NCBI GenBank assembly: GCA_037447655.1
Contig: JBBHKE010001404.1
Location: 1 to 64,000 of the forward strand
DNA: 64,000 nt
Direction: 5' to 3'
From: Zygnema cylindricum
Taxonomy: Eukaryota; Streptophyta; Zygnematophyceae; Zygnematales; Zygnemataceae
Under the pieces are notes generated by a model. That model saw nothing but the letters and a program-made list of their open reading frames with translations. It was not told where the DNA came from and ran no database searches. Below are positions 20,499-31,529 of the stretch, piece after piece. Positions within the stretch are counted from its first letter, which is position 1. Each line of letters opens with the position of its first letter. The translations under genes and the position numbers were made by a program.

Positions 20499-21282
20499 GA
20501 TTCACTCTCAGAAGCTATCAAGAATCCTACAAAACAACTGTTCTAAAGTGCTCACCAATTCTTATACAAGCATCCAAACCTCACAAAACTCTATCAAAAT
20601 ATAGAGTAGCATAAACACTGATAACTCCCAAAGTTATAGCACAATTGACCCGACAACACTCAAGATATAATACTCAGAAGTTTCCCAAAAACTGTCTGCA
20701 GTTTTACTACTTGGAAGTCTGGATACATAATATGTTCCGAGTCCTAAGTCTTATACTTGTGTTGAACTGGCAACACTAGTGTACTTGAGAGGTACGTCAA
20801 ACCACTAAGCTACCACTAATCTGTCAAGCTACCACTGAGCTACCACTAAGCTACCACTGAGCTATCACTAAGCTACCACTGAGTTCCCACTAAGTTGACT
20901 AGAATCGTATCTATCGCAGTTGCTCTATCCTGTACAGAATCACATTAAGAATATCAGACGTTGCGTTGTCCGTACGGACAATATCAAATATAATCGTGGT
21001 TGCCTTGTCCTGTCTGTGTTGCAGCTTCGCTGCTTGCGCTGCTCTGCTGCTGCGCTGCGCTGCTGTATAGCAGCTGCGCTGTTGTATAGCAGCTGCGCTG
21101 TTGTATAGCAGCTGCGCTGTTGTATAGCAGCTGCGCTGTTGTATAGCAGCTGCGCTGCTGTATAGCAGCTGCGCTGCTCTGTTGTATAGCAGCTGCGCTG
21201 CTCTCTGTATAGCAGCTTCGCTGCTTTGTATGTAAAGTAGCTGCGCTGCTCTAAGACTGAAAGCTTTCCAAAAAAGACAACA
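20440..21282 (-). repeat. 5' LTR of the copia element
   Basis: 843 bp, TGTTG...CAACA. It contains a tandem array of about eight TTGTATAGCAGCTGCGCTG-like units (21052-21250), each with the palindromes CAGCTG and AGCAGCTGCGCTGCT. Unit number differs from the 3' LTR, so the array expands or shrinks quickly. It carries the gag start codon near its 3' end. Confidence 0.93.
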
Positions 21283-21505
21283 GTTGGATCCTCATGTCTC
21301 TAAATGTCTCTACATGTCTCTACTTCTGCGATCAGCCTTTCGGACACTCTGGAAGTCTTAGTGCAGCTCATGGAATGATGAGGAATTGTTGTTTTGTCTC
21401 TGATACTGAGGAAAAATAGAGCTCACAAAGGTGAATCGCAACTCGAACAGTGATAAATTACGCACGGACATATTTTTAATGTTTAATACTTCTCCACAAA
21501 TCATA

Positions 21506-22013
21506 GTTGTTCAAACCGTATTTTACTCACAATTCAATCGCGCGAATTATATGTAAGTAACGCATTGAGCAATTTGAAAAAATCATTAAAGTTAAAGTCT
21601 TTAATGATTTTGTATCAGTACTATTCCATACATGTAAAAAAAATCCCGTACGATCGTACAAAATTCAAACTTAACGTGCGCAAATGGTGCAACATTGCAA
21701 CATCTCTTTTCGTAAAAGTCCGTACATTTTCGATAAATTTTCGTACATTTCCGTCAAATTCCGCACATTTCCGTACATCTTTCTACATTCCCCGTAAGAT
21801 TTTTGTTCAGTTTACCAAACATAAAGTAATAAGAATTGCAACGTATATTTTGGTCAAAGTCCATACATTTTCGTAAAACACCGTACATTTCCTTAAATCT
21901 CGTGTTCAGTTTATCGGACACAAAGTACTCCACGTTTTTTTGAGATTTTTTCAAAAGTCACGAATTATGCGTAGAAATCGTAAAAAAATAAAAAATAGCA
22001 CGATTTGAGCAAC
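21506..22013. mobile_element. TIR element of the TAGTTGTTCAA family
   Basis: It begins ATAGTTGTTCAAACCG and closes ATTTGAGCAAC, inverted with mismatches. It is filled with CGTACATTTCCGTAC words like the elements at 1.6-4.9 kb. No target duplication was confirmed and no coding sequence is seen. Confidence 0.5.
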
Positions 22014-23060
22014 AGCGCTACAAATCCTAAATTTTGTCTGTCTGTACAAATACTAATTTCACATTTTGTGCTTTTGGAATCTTTGAGTATTCTGAAAGTC
22101 TGAGCAAGAACCTACGTGGCTCCAATCGAAATGTAGCACATAGGCGATACATTCTTTGTTGGCACGACCTGATGGGGAAGTGAACAAAATAAACAAAATA
22201 TTACTCCCAGTAAACATTTCCGTACGATTACTATTGGCGCTTGATGGAGAGGAGGCCTTAGGGATTGGACGGTTCCATCCCAAAGCTTTAGGGTATGTCC
22301 CCATGTACTTGTAACTAAGCGAACCTACTTTGTATATTAGCGCGGATCCGTCGGACCTGGTTTTCAAGTGTCTCTATGTGTAAGAACGTCATCGTAACTT
22401 ACGCTTGTGACGATTCTATACGTCGACAATAGTTGTGACAGCTGTCAACGTCTGCAATATGTGGCCGCACGCTATTTTTTGGAACTACTTGTGACGTCAC
22501 ATGTCTTACCGTGACATTGTAGACGTACCGCATTCAAATCTGTGCAGTTTCACGGTTGAAGACGATGCACTTTGCCTTCGCGTCTCTTGTCAGGTCGATG
22601 TGGAATGGCATTGGAAATTAAAGACACCTGCAAAAAAAAAAATCCTTACTGGACGAAACGGACAAAACCAAACAAATTGTGTACTTTTCTTCGTCGTATT
22701 CGAACGCAAACGGACAAAACATAGCGAATTATGTGCATTTCTTTATCCTTGGAAATCGTATGAAAAATTTCAAAAATTACGGCACGTGCGAATATATGTT
22801 CCTATTTGTTTATCGAAAAAACTTAGTTTTAAAACACATCGCGCATGTGTTTTAAACGTAAGGTTGAAGATGACGTTGTTTGTCGTGGAAGTGGGTCACA
22901 AAACACGAGACAACAAATTTTCGTACATCCTAAGTTCGAGGATGACGCAAGTTGTACTCTACAAATTTGTGATTCCTTCGTACGGTTGCAACTTAGGCAG
23001 TACAGCGCTAAGTTTTACAAGAAAATGACAGAAAAAAACCCTTATTTATGCACATGGGGG
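22014..23060. repeat. Dispersed repeat split by the gypsy element
   Basis: Blocks such as GTGGAAGTGGGTC, CTAAGTTCGAGGATGACGCA, AAAAAACCCTTA and GTGACATTGTAGACGT recur, diverged, at 57.86-58.72 kb. The last block runs on beyond the gypsy insertion (30852 onward, CCTTACTGGCTG). Open frames in this stretch show no motif. Confidence 0.45.
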
Positions 23061-23065
23061 CATAC

Positions 23066-24034
23066 TGTAACAGTAATAGCGGATCGAACTTGTTTATAAA
23101 AGGGTATTTAGGAGTTATGATTATAGATTATTAAATTTGGTAGACGTTCGCGAAAGAATCACGCGATTTGGAGTTATATTTCAAAAGTTATAGCTATGGG
23201 TGCACTTAGGTGGCAGTGTGGGGTCTAAATAACAGGTGGGTATCATTGAAACGGGTTAAGGGTCAAAATTAGTACCGAAATTTCGCGTGAACGTTTCATA
23301 AAGTTCTAATGAAACGTTCAGTATGCATGGTACTTCGTTTCGTACAATTTTTAGTACGAAACGTCACTTTCACTTAAGGGAATTTCGTAGGAAGTTTCAC
23401 GTGCGAAATTTGTGACGCATGATCGTGCGAAGTCGCGTTTCGTTTGGCGCGCGCTTTTGCACGTAAATGTTACGTAGTGAAACGTAGCGTTTGATTGGTT
23501 AATAAAGTGCTAAGTAGTTAGTAAGAGATTTCGCACGTTTTTGCATTGGTCAGTCCGAGTCCTTGCTGATCAATGATTGGCCCAGGTAAAAGCCTGTTAA
23601 AACGGAGCGTTGACTCTGGCCTGGCGAGTCCAGGGCGATGATGGATAAATAGTGAAGTGTAAGAGGAGAGTAGACATCTTTTCCTTTGGAAAAGTTTGTG
23701 GAAATTCCGGCTGATCTTGGTCCTGAGCGATTAATACCAAATTGGAGAAAAGGCATTTTGCATTGAAATCTCTTACTAACTAAATAGTGTTTTAGTAGTT
23801 AAGAGATAGAATTATCAAGAGTGGAGAGTAGTGGAAAACACTTTAATAAGAAGGGTTGAGCCACGAGGGCAAGAGACCAAACTAATGTTATGTGGACAGA
23901 AGCTTCTTCTAATTTAAAGTTTATCCTTATGTGAGTGTTGTCAAATGTGGATGTGTGTTTCCCAATGTGTGGAATGTGTGGTTGGAATTGTTTGTAGTAA
24001 TGGGATTTTCTGAGAGGTAGGAGATCCTGTTACA
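23066..24034 (+). repeat. 5' LTR of the gypsy element
   Basis: 969 bp from TGTAACAG to CTGTTACA. A TATAAAAG box lies only about 30 bases from the left end. A GA(A)ACGT-rich middle section (23260-23480) holds short inverted words (TTTCGTAC, GTACGAAAC). Confidence 0.95.
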
Positions 24035-24036
24035 TA

Positions 24037-24048
24037 TGGTATCAAAGC
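24037..24048 (+). promoter_or_regulatory. Primer binding site, 3' end of Met-initiator tRNA type
   Basis: TGGTATCAAAGC starts two bases after the LTR and matches the usual plant-type site TGGTATCAGAGC with one change. About 765 bases of leader without a supported gene follow before gag. Confidence 0.8.
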
Positions 24049-24812
24049 TTTGGTTAGAAACCAGGGAGAAGTTTGCTCACCAGAAAATCGATTGCCGTGA
24101 CCGATGAGGGTGCTCTAACCTGTGTCGGTAGAACCACAATGTGAAGTGGTAGGGGATTGGAGGGAAACTGAGTGATCACACTGCCAACGGCCGCTGGTTA
24201 GATGTGGGGCGTGCTCAGGTCCTAAGGACTAAGGCGGGGTGGGCAGTGTAGCCACCGCCGAAGCTCACTCCAATTACCTAGAGGCCAAACAAACTTGCCT
24301 TCTCCTAGCAATGATTCATGTGTAGAGGGAGGGCTTGAAGCCATGAAGGGTGAGGATGTGAGGATTATAGAACAAAAGATCCTGATGTAGTGGGAAATGG
24401 GAATTTGCTAATGGAGGAGAAGGAAAGTGGAGTACTTTACTTCTTCAAGAGCAAAGGAGTCCAGAAATGACTCAAAACTTTTCAAACCCTAAATTGTTAC
24501 CTTGATTGATTTCAGTTTTGCTGTTGCAAAATTTATGGTTAAATCTTACTTTTGAGAGCTTTCAATTTTTGCTATTGCAAAATTGGTGGGGAAATTCTTA
24601 CATTTATGTTTCAATGTTGGGAAATTGAAAATTTGAATTTGTACTAACTTATTGTCAATGTCTTTTTAATTTCTCAGATCTTGATCTTTTCAAAGGATTT
24701 GTTAAGGAGAAGAAGTTTTGGATTGGAGCAATCTAAGGACTTCAATTCTGCAGCAAATTTCTTTGGGAAATTATACTCTATCTTTCCTTTTGCTTGATTT
24801 AATTGTGTGATA

Positions 24813-26087
24813 ATGGCAAATTCTGCATGGAAACGTGAAATGGAGAATGCTTTGAATGTGTTGAAGAAACGAACTGTAAAATTGGTAAAAAAATTTAATA
24901 ATCATTCTGCTGCTGTGGATGAACAAATTTGCGAATTGAAAAGTGAATTGAAAGTTGTTAAAGAAAATGGGAATGTTTCAAATGAGAAATTGGATGAGCT
25001 CATTAATTTAATTCAGGCAAAGAATGATGTTAATGACCAAAAGGGTGAAAGTAGTAAAAGAAATGCCAATTTTAGGGAGGATGATCATGATAGACCTAAG
25101 AAGATAAGGGATCTGAAATTGTCTATTAGTGAGGCACCATCGTTTGATGGTAAGAAGATTGATGAGTTGGATGCTTGGATTTTTCATATGGAGTATTATT
25201 TGGAATCTAGGAATTGTGATCGCGATGATTATACTTCTTTTGCAGTTAGCTGTCTGAAAGGCGATGCTCAAATTTGGTATTATACTCAGAGAAGGTCTAA
25301 ATTGATTCCTGATAATGCTGATTGGGAAACTTTTAAAACCGCGATCAAATCGCGTTTCTTGTCTGTCACTTTTAAATCCAGAATGGAAGAAAAGTGGTTG
25401 AATTGTAAGCAGACTGGATCTGTGAAGGATTATATTGTAGAATTTGACTCATCTAGTATTCATGTCATAGGTTTGACTGATGAAATGGCTAAATTGCATT
25501 TCTTGAACTATTTGAATCCTGTACTGAAATCAGAGCTAAAACATCAAAATTTTAATAATTTGAAAGAATTACAAGATAAGTCATTGGAATTAGAGGATCA
25601 GTTGGGGTATAATCGGGAAACACGATCAGTAAGGGGTAATTTAAATGAAGTATCACAGTGGGATGATGAGGAATTTGTTGAAGAGGGTCTGAATGCTGGT
25701 CTGGTGAATAGGCAAAATATCTTCAGGGGAAATCAAAGGGGTGGACATAGTGTTAATGCAGGAAATAAATTTAACAATAGAGGGGGGTACATTAAAAGTC
25801 CTAAACCAAACATTAATGCCCAGAAGTCTAACCTTACCATCCCCACATGCACTATTTGTCAGAAAAAGGGTCATAGGGCATTTGAGTGTGCACAACTGAA
25901 AAAGATTAACTGTTATAACTGTGGAGAGGAGGGACATTTTAGTAGAGAGTGCATAAAACCCAAAAAGAAAGTCACTTGTTTCAAATGTGGAGGTCCAGAT
26001 CATTACGCTAAAGACTGTACAGATAAAGGTTCTCTAAAAATAGCCGAAGTAAATGAAGGTCTCCAAGAGGATATTGCATTAACCTAG
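24813..26087 (+). CDS. Gypsy gag with three zinc knuckles
   Basis: About 424 codons; I take the ATG of MANSAWKREM at 24813 as the start. A coiled-coil-like Lys/Glu-rich start is followed by a retrotransposon gag (capsid) region around DAWIFHMEYYLESRN and CLKGDAQIWYYTQRR. Three CX2CX4HX4C knuckles follow near the C-terminus: CTICQKKGHRAFEC, CYNCGEEGHFSREC and CFKCGGPDHYAKDC. The gag protein would coat the element RNA. The frame ends at TAG, after which the protease part resumes in the same frame beyond further stops. Confidence 0.92.
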   Translation: MANSAWKREMENALNVLKKRTVKLVKKFNNHSAAVDEQICELKSELKVVKENGNVSNEKLDELINLIQAKNDVNDQKGESSKRNANFREDDHDRPKKIRDLKLSISEAPSFDGKKIDELDAWIFHMEYYLESRNCDRDDYTSFAVSCLKGDAQIWYYTQRRSKLIPDNADWETFKTAIKSRFLSVTFKSRMEEKWLNCKQTGSVKDYIVEFDSSSIHVIGLTDEMAKLHFLNYLNPVLKSELKHQNFNNLKELQDKSLELEDQLGYNRETRSVRGNLNEVSQWDDEEFVEEGLNAGLVNRQNIFRGNQRGGHSVNAGNKFNNRGGYIKSPKPNINAQKSNLTIPTCTICQKKGHRAFECAQLKKINCYNCGEEGHFSRECIKPKKKVTCFKCGGPDHYAKDCTDKGSLKIAEVNEGLQEDIALT

Positions 26088-26177
26088 CTGAGCAGGAAGC
26101 CCAAGAAGTGGGAAACGGAAAGGACTAACTGAAAGTCCTCAAGAAGTTAACCAGATCCAGAAGTTAAAGAGTTAACT

Positions 26178-27149
26178 TTGGAGGGCAAATTAATGAATGG
26201 AAAAGTTAGGATAGCTGAATTTATTATGATTCTCACTACACTGCATAGTTTAAAGAATCCTTCTGATGAAATTCTCAACAACAGACCTATGTTTAGACAG
26301 TTAAGTAATGATGACACCAGACACAGTTTGATTAGATTCGAGTCACTAGTGGAAGGAAAACCGTTGAAAGTAATGGTTGAGTCAGGTCCCACACATAATT
26401 TTATTTCACATAAGCTTGTAGAGGAAAATAAAATTCCTACTGTCATAAGGGAATAACCTTTACATGTTCAAGTGGCAAATGGTAATAAGTCCACATTAGA
26501 CTTACAAACTGACACAATTGAAGTGGATATTCAGGGTCATAAAATGAAAGTTGTGTGTGAAATAATGAATTTAGGAAGTGAGGAAATAATTCTGGGAAAG
26601 CCTTGGTTAACAGAACATAATCCTCAAATTAATTGGGAAATTAACACCTTAAAAGTGAAGTTTGAAAACGGTTGGAAGGTTTTGCAAGCATTATCTCCTA
26701 AGAAATTGCATATGAATCATATAAACAATATAACCAGATTAGGAGTGGAAGGTTTGATATCTGCTAAACAATTTAAAAAGCACTTAAAAGATAAAACAAA
26801 TCATGCTTTCTTGTTATTAGTAACTGAGGTAGTTACTGATGAAAGAGGGGGAGAAAACACTAACATTGATGTCATCCCTAAATCAGACACCACTAAAACT
26901 TTTGAAAAACTAAAAAATGATTTTGTAACTGACATTAATACATCTGATGTTGCTATTAAAGATTTGATTTTTGAATTTCAAGATGTTTTTCCTAATGATT
27001 TACCCTCAGGAAGGCCACCTTCCCGAGATGTAGAACATGTTATTAACCTTGAACCTGGATGTAATCCTCCTGTCACAGGAATTTATAAGCACAGTTTCTT
27101 TGAACAAGAGGAGTTAAAGAAACAGATCAAAGAACTCTTAGAGAAATGA
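26178..27149 (+). pseudogene. Gypsy protease and N-terminal RT part, broken
   Basis: The protease-like motif is VMVESGPTHNFIS, where an intact gypsy protease has Asp-Ser-Gly-Ala: the catalytic Asp is Glu and Ala is Pro. A TAA at 26454-26456 cuts the frame, which resumes with PLHVQVANG and IILGKPWL (typical of protease ends). A linker then leads to the RT start (DVFPNDLPSGRPP), and TGA at 27147-27149 ends the stretch directly ahead of [13 protein letters not shown]. Confidence 0.85.
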
Positions 27150-28255
27150 CATATTCAGCCCAGCAAATCACCGTATGGAGCACCAGTTCTCTTTGTCAAA
27201 AAAAAGGACGGAACGTTGAGAATGTGTGTCGATTATCGTAGTCTGAACAAGATTACTGTGAAGGATAAGTATCCGTTACCTTTAATTTCTGATTTGATAG
27301 ATCGTTTAAAAGGTGCTAAAGTATTTTCATTGATTGACCTGCGTAGTGGATTTAATCAGGTGCCAATCAGAATTGGGGATGCTGATAAAACTGCTTTCGA
27401 ACTAGGGTGGGTCATTTTCAATGGATAGTAATGCCATTCGGCTTAACGAATGCACCGCCTACTTACCAAAGATTAATGAACCAAACTTTTTCTGATTACA
27501 TAGATGAGTTCGTTCAGGTGTTTATTGATGATATTCTAATTTACAGTGAATCTAGAGAACAACATGTAATTCATTTAAGAAAAGTGTTAGAAAGGTTAAA
27601 AGAAAGAAAATTATACGGAAAACTGTCAAAATCCAGCTTTCTTAAAAGTGAACAATTATTTTTGGGACATATAGTTAGTGGGGAAGGTGTTAAAACAGAT
27701 CCATCCAAAATCACTGCAATCCAAAGTTGGAAGCAACCTACTAATGTCACGGAAGTTAGATCATTTTTGGGATTGGCCACTTACTACAGGAAATTTATAA
27801 AGAACTTCAGTATGATCGCTGCACCTTTGACGGATTTGCTTCGGGAAAAGGAGACGTTTGCGTAGGGAGCTAATCAAGAGAGAGCATTCGAGGAACTAAA
27901 AGGGAAGTTGACCTCTGCTCCTATACTGGTGTATCCTGACCCTGCTGGGGAATTTGAAGTTCTGATCACTACAGATGCATCTGACAAAGGTCTAGGTGCA
28001 GTCATAAGTCAAAAAGTCGGCAAACACTTTCATCCTATTGCTTTTGAGTCCAGAAAATTCAATGATGCTGAAAAGAACTATACAGCACAAGAAAAAGAAT
28101 TACTTGCAATTGTACATGCATTGGTGAAATGGCGATGTTATTTGCATATTAAAGAATTTACAGTTCACTGTGATAATAAAGCCCTTTCTTATTTGCAGAG
28201 ATTAAGTGATGCACAGATTATGACTGGCAAACAAGTTAGGTGGATGCAAAATTAG
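27150..28255 (+). pseudogene. Gypsy reverse transcriptase and RNase H, broken
   Basis: RT sequence includes [52 protein letters not shown] and the catalytic FIDD (in QVFIDDILIYS). The frame changes near 27400, between KTAFE and [12 protein letters not shown] at 27863-27865 interrupts before RNase H (TTDASDKGLGAVIS, TAQEKELLAIVHAL, HCDNKAL). A second frame change near 28240 passes into the integrase frame. Confidence 0.9.
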
Positions 28256-29826
28256 CATATTTCAAATTTAATGTCAAACATATTCCTGGGAAGACAAATG
28301 TAGTTGCAGATCCTTTAAGTAGATGTTTTGAAATAAGTGTTATGGTTCAGGATGAATTGTTTTTAGATACTGTTAGAAATGGTTATGATAAAGATCCTTA
28401 TTTTGCTGTGATTTGCAAAAATATTTCGGGAGGGAATTCTGACCCATTGAATGAGAGGCATGTCAAAAACTTTAGACTAGAGGCTGGTTTATTGTATTTG
28501 CAAATTAGGGATAGATTATGCATTCCTGAAGTCGGAGACTTAAGAAAACAAATTTTACGGGAAGCTCATGAGCATTTAGGACATCTAGGTCGAGATAAAA
28601 CCCTTAGTCGGTTGCAAAGTAGATTGTTTTGGCCTGGGATGGCAAAAGAGGTGTCAAAACACGTAGAAAGTTGTGTCCCTTGCCAACAGAGTAAACCTAG
28701 TACCCAAAAACCTAAAGGTCTCTTAAAACCTTTGGATATTCCCGAAAGATCGTGGGAATCTGTCAGTATGGATTTTATTGTTAGGTTGCCTGCTACATCT
28801 AAAAGGAATGACAGTATCATGGTCGTAGTCGATAGGTTCAGTAAAATGGCAATCTTTATCCCTTGCAAAACTACTCATTCAGTTGTAGATATTGCAAAGT
28901 TATATTTTGACAATGTGGTCAGACATCATGGAGTTCCCCTGTCTATAGTCAGTGATAGGGATTCTAAATTTACATCTGCATTTTGGAAAGAATTGCAGCA
29001 AAATTTAGGTACTGAATTAAAAATGAGTACCTCTTACCATCCTCAGACAGATGGACAAACAGAAAGGATGAATCGTACACTGGAAGAAATGCTTAGGACT
29101 GTTTGCAGTGGAGTTCAGAACACATGGGAATCCAAACTGCCATTAATGGAATTTGCATACAATTCATGTAAACATGCTAGTACAGGATTCTCACCATTTG
29201 AGGTTGCATACGGATACCAACCGAGAGAAGCAATAGACTTAATAACAGGGATCACACAAGAGAATAGGGGTTCAGGAACGGAATTTTGGGAATATATTCA
29301 AACAGTTTGGAGAACTGTCCGTGATGCATTAGTAGAGGCACAAAGGAGGCAAGAATTAAATGCTAACCGCAAACGGGGTGATTGGGTGTTACGCACAGGT
29401 GACAAGGTTTGGCTTTCTACAACTCATTACAGGTGCAAGATCGAGGGACAATCGGATCCTACGGGGAAATTTGCTCCTAAGTTCATTGGACCATTTACTG
29501 TAATCGAGATGATATCGTCAGTTGCTGCCAAATTGCACTTTCCGGCGTCAACAAAAATTCATCCAGTGATACACATTAGCCAATTGAAACCAGCGAATCT
29601 TCGACCAACCGAAGGAGAATTGGAATTGGATCCCTCAGTAATTATAGAACCTGAAGTACACAGATGGGTAATAGATTGGGTTGGTCAACGGTTTAAGGTC
29701 GGAGATACTATATTCTGGTAAGTGCATTATCTAGGGAGGCCTGAGGATGAGTTGACTCTAGAGGATAAAAATTCTGAATTTCTACAGAGGTATTGGAGAG
29801 ACAATAATATAGAGGTCCCTTCTTGA
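28240..29826 (+). pseudogene. Gypsy integrase with interrupted C-terminal chromodomain-like end
   Basis: The open part (28240-29721) has the RNase H end HIPGKTNVVADPLSR and the HHCC finger (HEHLGHLG, CVPCQQSK). The DDE core has Asp about 178 (SMDFI), Asp about 239 (VSDRDSKFT) and Glu about 275 (GQTERMNR). A C-terminal GPFTVIEMI/HPVIHISQLKP module follows. TAA at 29719-29721 then interrupts a short chromodomain-like piece (VHYLGRPEDELTLED) that continues in frame to a second stop at about 29824. The integrase would insert the cDNA; all catalytic residues are kept although the polyprotein is broken. Confidence 0.9.
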
Positions 29827-29862
29827 GAATTAAAAATGTTTTAACTGAAGGCAGTTAAAAAT

Positions 29863-29875
29863 AAGGAGGGGATGA
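29863..29875 (+). promoter_or_regulatory. Polypurine tract of the gypsy element
   Basis: AAGGAGGGGATGA abuts the 3' LTR start TGTAACAG, the usual place of the plus-strand primer. Confidence 0.8.
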
Positions 29876-30846
29876 TGTAACAGTAATAGCGGATCGAACT
29901 TGTTTATAAAAGGGTATTTAGGAGTTATGATTATAGATTATTAAATTTGGTAAACGTTCGCGAAAGAATCACGCGATTTGGAGTTATATTTCAAAAGTTA
30001 TAGCTATAGGTGCACTTAGGTGGTAGTGTGGGGTCTAAATAACAGGTGGGTATCATTGAAACGGGTTAAGGGTCAAAATTAGTACCGAAATTTCGCGTGA
30101 ACGTTTCATAAAGTTCTAATGAAACGTTCAGTATGCATGGTACTTCTCGTTTCGTACAATTTTTAGTACGAAACGTCACTTTCACTTAAGGGAATTTCGT
30201 AGGAAGTTTCACGTGCGAAATTTGTGACGCATGATCGTGCGAAGTCGCGTTTCGTTTGGCGCGCGCTTTTGCACGTAAATGTTACGTAGTGAAACGTAGC
30301 GTTTGATTGGTTAATAAAGTGCTAAGTAGTTAGTAAGAGATTTCGCACGTTTTTGCATTGGTCAGTCCGAGTCCTTGCTGATCAATGATTGGCCCAGGTA
30401 AAAGCCTGTTCAAACGGAGCTTTGACTCTGGCCTGGCGAGTCCAGGGCGATGATGGATAAATGGAGAAGTGTAAGAGGAGAGTAGTCATCTTTTCCTTTG
30501 GAAAAGTTTGTGGAAATTCCGGCTGATCTTGGTCCTGAGCGATTAATACCAAATTGGAGAAAAGGCATTTTGCATTGAAATCTCTTACTAACTAAATAGT
30601 GTTTTAGTAGTTAAGAGATAGAATTATTAAGAGTGGAGAGTAGTGGAAAACACTTTAATAAAAAGGGTTGAGCCACGAGGGCAAGAGACCAAACTAATGT
30701 TATGTGGACAGAAGCTTCTTCTAATTTAAAGTTTATCCTTATGTGAGTGTTGTCAAATGTGGATGTGTGTTTCCCAATGTGTGGAATGTGTGGTTGGAAT
30801 TGTTTGTAGTAATGGGATTTTCTGAGAGGTAGGAGATCCTGTTACA
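29876..30846 (+). repeat. 3' LTR of the gypsy element
   Basis: 971 bp, almost identical to the 5' LTR; the clearest length difference is an extra TC in ACTTCTCGTTTCG. Confidence 0.95.
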
Positions 30847-30851
30847 CATAC

Positions 30852-31529
30852 CCTTACTGGCTGTACTATTTAGGACGCGTCGCAACTATTTAGGACGCGT
30901 TGCAATCAGGTGGTGTCCGTAAACAAGCTTTCGCGTACGTGGTACCGTAAGTTTTAAGATTATGCATTGAGAATCGTCAAAGATTTTACAAACCGACCAA
31001 TTTGAAAGTAAAATACGTACACCGCGAATCATTGTTAGTGTCAAAGTTTAAATAGTGTTGAAGAAAATTTACCGTAATTGATGCTAATTAAGAATTTGTT
31101 TTTTTTTTTTTTTTTAAAGGTGTATTCTAATTTCGACATTATGCTAATCTGGGAACAACAAAAATGAAATATTTGCCGTACGGTGTTATAGATTAATATA
31201 TGTATCCGTACAAAATATAAAAAATTGTACGCCGTCGTGAAATTTGAATATCCTCCATGTCAGCCTAATTTACATGTCAGACTAATCCTGTTTTTTGAGA
31301 GCACGTTCCTATGCGTGCGCGTCTGATTTAATTCATTCTTTGTAAGTTTTTCACTTGAAAAGGTACATTTACGTACGGTTTAGCATCGACCGTACACCAC
31401 ACTATTTAGATCTTATTATTCTTTCGTTCTTTACTCTATTTTGTACGGTACCTTAGTTAACGTCAAGGAAAAAATAAAATCATGTATCCTATTTGAGGAA
31501 AAAAATCAAAATTTTAAGAACCCAAATTA
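30852..31529. other. Intergenic stretch after the gypsy element
   Basis: A 23-base unit with ACTATTTAGGACGCGT is duplicated at 30867-30905. The rest is AT-rich DNA with a few CGTAC words. No gene is supported. Confidence 0.5.

Larger units (their letters stand above)
15393..21282 (-). mobile_element. Complete Ty1/copia LTR retrotransposon
   Basis: This 5.9-kb element has LTRs at both ends (15393-16188 and 20440-21282) starting TGTTG and ending CAACA on the coding strand, and identical 5-bp target duplications GTTGG (15388-15392 and 21283-21287). The order is gag, protease, integrase, RT, RNase H, which defines the copia type. A purine tract lies before the 3' LTR and a primer site directly after the 5' LTR. 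Coding is nearly intact: one in-frame TAG in gag and one frameshift before the RNase H part. This suggests a fairly recent insertion, dead or nearly so. A second, more decayed member lies at the right edge of the window. Confidence 0.95.
23066..30846 (+). mobile_element. Complete but coding-dead Ty3/gypsy LTR retrotransposon
   Basis: This 7.8-kb element has two LTRs (TGTAACAG...CTGTTACA) and perfect 5-bp target duplications CATAC (23061-23065 and 30847-30851). The order gag, protease, RT, RNase H, integrase defines gypsy. The coding part has in-frame stops at about 26454, 27147, 27863 and 29719, and frame changes near 27400 and 28240, so it cannot make a full polyprotein. By eye the LTRs differ at about ten bases plus one 2-base indel, so the insertion is young to moderate in age. 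Confidence 0.95.

Noticed and set aside
22501-23028. A 175-codon plus-strand frame next to the gypsy element
   Set aside because: It lies within a dispersed repeat whose second copy (58 kb) does not keep the frame; no motif was recognised.
19836-29721. An alternative genetic code (TAG/TAA read as Gln), suggested by in-frame stops in the retroelements
   Set aside because: The stops include TGA and fall at positions where relatives would have Trp or other residues, not only Gln. The three host genes end normally at TAG, TAG and TAA.
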